Shown here: positions 61,708 through 64,000 of the stretch, piece by piece
Layout of the letters: the number at the start of each line of letters is the position of its first letter
Position numbering within the stretch: the first letter of the stretch is position 1
Assembly (NCBI GenBank): GCA_029931535.1
Contig: JAQPZY010001684.1
Coordinates: 8,835,501 to 8,899,500, forward strand
Direction: 5' to 3'
Length of the DNA: 64,000 nt
Source of the DNA: Margaritifera margaritifera
Taxonomy: Eukaryota; Mollusca; Bivalvia; Unionida; Margaritiferidae
The notes under the pieces: model-generated
What the model saw: only the letters and a program-made list of their open reading frames with translations
The model's database searches: none
Told to the model about the DNA's origin: nothing
Made by a program: the position numbers and the translations under genes

Positions 61708-63430
61708 TGATCATGTTTAACCAGATACTGTTTCCATACCGGTTTTGCAACTTTTGGAAGTAACATTTGTGCAGCAACAACTTTGAGAGGTCAAGAACAT
61801 GGAATCCTCCATTTATAGGTTCAGTGAGTCAATGTTTTTTTCTCACTCTCACAAGTACGAAGTCTTCGTCATCGATTTTCCTGGTCACAACTCACATGTT
61901 TCGTTGCCCCTTCATGTACTTTTACTTGTAGTACAGAGCTTTACATTGATCCTCTTCCGCAAGTTTCCATTTGCTTTCCAAAAACAGCATTGTTCATAAG
62001 CTTTAAAACGTTTATCTCAAAGTGGCTGCCTTCTGTGTGAGTCAAGTATTCAACTCGAGGTACTTCTTCAACCAAGCCTGCTGATTAAAAATGATTAACC
62101 TGTGAATCTTCGTCAATTTCAGCCCCGGGTATAATTTATATTCACACAGTGCATAACTATTTTATCTTGTCCTTTAAGGTACATAACAACGTCGTAACAA
62201 TTGGATTGGTAGCCTTCTCAGTTTCGATATAACCCCTATGTATAGGAGACGTGTCATCTTCATCTGGAACTAACTTTTTTGGGACAAGAGGATAGTATTT
62301 GAAGTAGTCGTGTAAATGTATCAAAATCCACCTCCAGTATGTAACCATCCTTGTTGTCATCTGGAATAGACATCAAGCTTTCCATGATCCAGCCATGCAA
62401 ATTCTTGGGATCCGCAACATGGCTTTGGTTTTAATTGTTCATACTCTCCATCATTTTTCACGATATCATCAACAACTTTGCAGTACGATAATCATTGTTG
62501 GCGATTTAATTAAATATCTATTTGGGATCATGTTTTTCCTTCCCGCTCAGAAACATGTCGTAGTCTGTGAAAAACTGCAATTCAACCATAGTTAATTTAA
62601 AACTGGCATCATGCGCCAGACCTGGAACACTGTAGTAGTGAATATGTTGCACAACATTAAAGTGTCCTTCTCCACTTAGCAAACACGAGGTTCTCCCGAA
62701 GTTTTTAGTCCAAAATGTGCCATCACATCCTTGGAGTACTGGTAGTCTTCATATGTGACATCAGAGCTGTACAACGTTGAAAGGAACATTTCCTTGACTG
62801 GAAGTGAGGTCTCGTCAAATCTTTCGAATGAATCAAAGAATTCATAGGGGTAGACATTCTTTTGCAGTAATTGCTTGCTCATGTTGGAGAACTCTCTTGT
62901 TTTCTCGACGAACTTGTCATCACTTAAATTATTTGCCAACTGTTAGAGTGATGAGGCCATGAGCCTAAAACTGTCAATACATTTAATCGTACGTTTAATA
63001 TTGACCTTTTCACCATTTTTGATTGTAAAGCAGTCAGCAACACAATCTTTACTGAATGAGCTGTATATTTCATCGTTGTTGTCTATGATTTGGACATCGT
63101 TCTCTTTTTCAAGTGTGGTTGCTCTATGCGGCATGATGTACACTTTGTCTTTTTCCTCCGCCAGTTTATACACAATGATCAAGACATTGAATTCGCTTTT
63201 TAAATTTTCCAACGTTCTTGATTTTCATTGGACACCTATCAAGCCATACACAATACTTTCTGAAGTCATACTTTCCTGTTCTTCATGACTTTATACTTGG
63301 GGTATTCAAACTTGATTCCACTGAGTACAAAAAGCATTTGTTGTAATCGTTTTGACTGTTGATACATGCCCTTTTATCTTCAACCCACTTTTGTAGGTCA
63401 ATGTATGAGCTCTCAACCAGCAATTCATAT

Positions 63431-63557
63431 TTATCGATGTTCATTCCAAGTGCCTCGATCTTATCGATGTTCATTCCAAGTGCCTCGATCTTATCGATGT
63501 TCATTCCAAGTGCCTCGATCTTATCGATGTTCATTCCAAGTGCCTCGATCTTATCGA
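63431..63557 (-). repeat. In-frame 30-bp tandem repeat, four copies, in polymerase N-terminal region
   Basis: Four identical 30-base units encode a repeated decapeptide (MNIDKIEALG) on the minus strand, immediately before the conserved N-terminal block of the polymerase. The identity of the units shows recent expansion, and 30 bp keeps the frame. Confidence 0.95.
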
Positions 63558-63660
63558 ACAATATTTATTTGTGTCCGTGATATTTTGTCCGAACTGAGGA
63601 GCGAGTTCATTGAAGGTACCGTTCCAAATTGTATCGAACTCGATTTTGCTTATTATCGAC

Positions 63661-64000
63661 ATGTTTCCTGGCTGGTAATATAACCTTTTGATTTTCTTTC
63701 TGTCACGTCAATCTGTGCTGGGTTCGATATTTTTTAGCCTTACCCTTAAAGCATCTTGAATTATTACTGCCAATGTGCTATATTTTATGATTTGTCTCAT
63801 GTGGGTTTCAACCTGCGAAACCAAAATATATACGTCCTGATCGTTGCCACAAGCAAACTTGTAATTTTTAACTGTCTCAACCAAGGCTTTCTTTATCCTG
63901 ACCTCAGTTTGTTTGATTCTCAGACTCTTTCTTTCTCCTTCTGACTAATTCTTGCATCGGTTACTTTTGTTAAACCTTACTTCTTTGTTTGAAGACTTTG
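63661..64000. other. Window edge, no gene identified
   Basis: Short frames on both strands. It may hold the upstream part of the minus-strand polymerase remnant, but I see no recognisable block. Confidence 0.35.

Larger units (their letters stand above)
61175..63660 (-). pseudogene. Second Polinton-type family B DNA polymerase (broken)
   Basis: Read right to left: KYELLVESSYIDLQKW then ACINSQNDYNKCFLYSV (63430-63310), EIYSSFSKDCVADCF and KCIDSFRLMASSL (63075-62943). Next LLQKNVYPYEFFDSFERF (62880-62826) and SSDVTYEDYQYSKDVMAHFG. DGYILEVDFDTF follows near 62350, and YDTSDYP near 61570 with EFAGLRFKLYADRT near 61440. The order is collinear with Polinton polymerases. Stops, frame changes and gaps (62670-62360, 62150-61710) mark it as dead. 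It is far more AT-rich than the copy at 43.6-45.8 kb and differs in sequence, so it belongs to another lineage. Confidence 0.82.

Noticed and set aside
63366..63683. Plus-strand frames with repeated SFQVPRSYRC or MFIPSASILS
   Set aside because: Antisense shadows of the 30-bp repeat whose minus-strand reading fits a polymerase.

Overview
This is a eukaryotic, AT-rich, repeat-laden genomic window. Exons are short (130-260 bp), introns run to about 11 kb, and splice sites are GT-AG. There are many long TA, GA, GATA and ATT microsatellites and a dense load of animal-type transposable elements: Tc1/mariner, hAT, several LINE lineages, Ty3/gypsy and Polinton/Maverick. A lactase-phlorizin-hydrolase-like gene with tandem glycoside hydrolase family 1 (GH1) domains points to an invertebrate animal. 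A mollusc or other lophotrochozoan is my best guess, but nothing in the window proves the phylum.

Host genes. The main gene runs on the minus strand from a signal-peptide exon at 40984 down to 2775 and continues off the left edge. I reconstruct eleven coding exons. Exons 1-8 encode one complete GH1 domain of about 485 residues. Exons 9-11 begin a second GH1 domain, joined in phase through an LPH-like linker. Exon lengths and intron phases of the two domains match. Domain 1 keeps the nucleophile glutamate (ITETG) but has Gln in place of the acid/base Glu (TFNQP instead of TFNEP). There is also a one-base phase conflict at the exon 6 acceptor. A second GH1 gene starts head to head on the plus strand at 58235; only its first exon is in the window.

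Mobile elements in the introns of the first gene. Left to right: a Tc1-like remnant (0.3-0.8 kb), a LINE reverse transcriptase fragment (4.2-5.3 kb, minus), a degenerate LINE ORF1-like stretch (7.6-9.4 kb, plus), an internally deleted CFDP2-type LINE (12.4-14.7 kb, minus), an AGATATCT-rich satellite (20.2-22.1 kb), a mariner remnant (26.5-27.8 kb), and a hAT-type MITE with a perfect 8-bp target duplication (28.2 kb). A LINE 3' part (37.9-39.4 kb, minus) contains or borders three tandem arrays, one of which is visibly built from the LINE's own coding sequence.

Between the two GH1 genes lies a relatively GC-rich Polinton/Maverick (adintovirus-like) remnant on the plus strand (about 43.1-50.7 kb). 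It holds broken copies of a protein-primed family B DNA polymerase, a packaging-type ATPase, minor structural genes and a major-capsid-like gene, followed by 81-bp subterminal repeats. It abuts further Polinton-like structural remnants on the minus strand (51.0-52.3 kb) and a Ty3/gypsy pol remnant on the plus strand (52.2-55.2 kb). Right of the second GH1 gene start come a non-autonomous hAT element with a perfect 8-bp target duplication (59.5-60.6 kb) and a second, different Polinton-type polymerase on the minus strand (61.2-63.6 kb). That polymerase carries an in-frame 30-bp tandem repeat, and a microsatellite sits where its catalytic motif should be. All the mobile coding sequences look dead. 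The living biology in the window is most likely the pair of GH1 genes.
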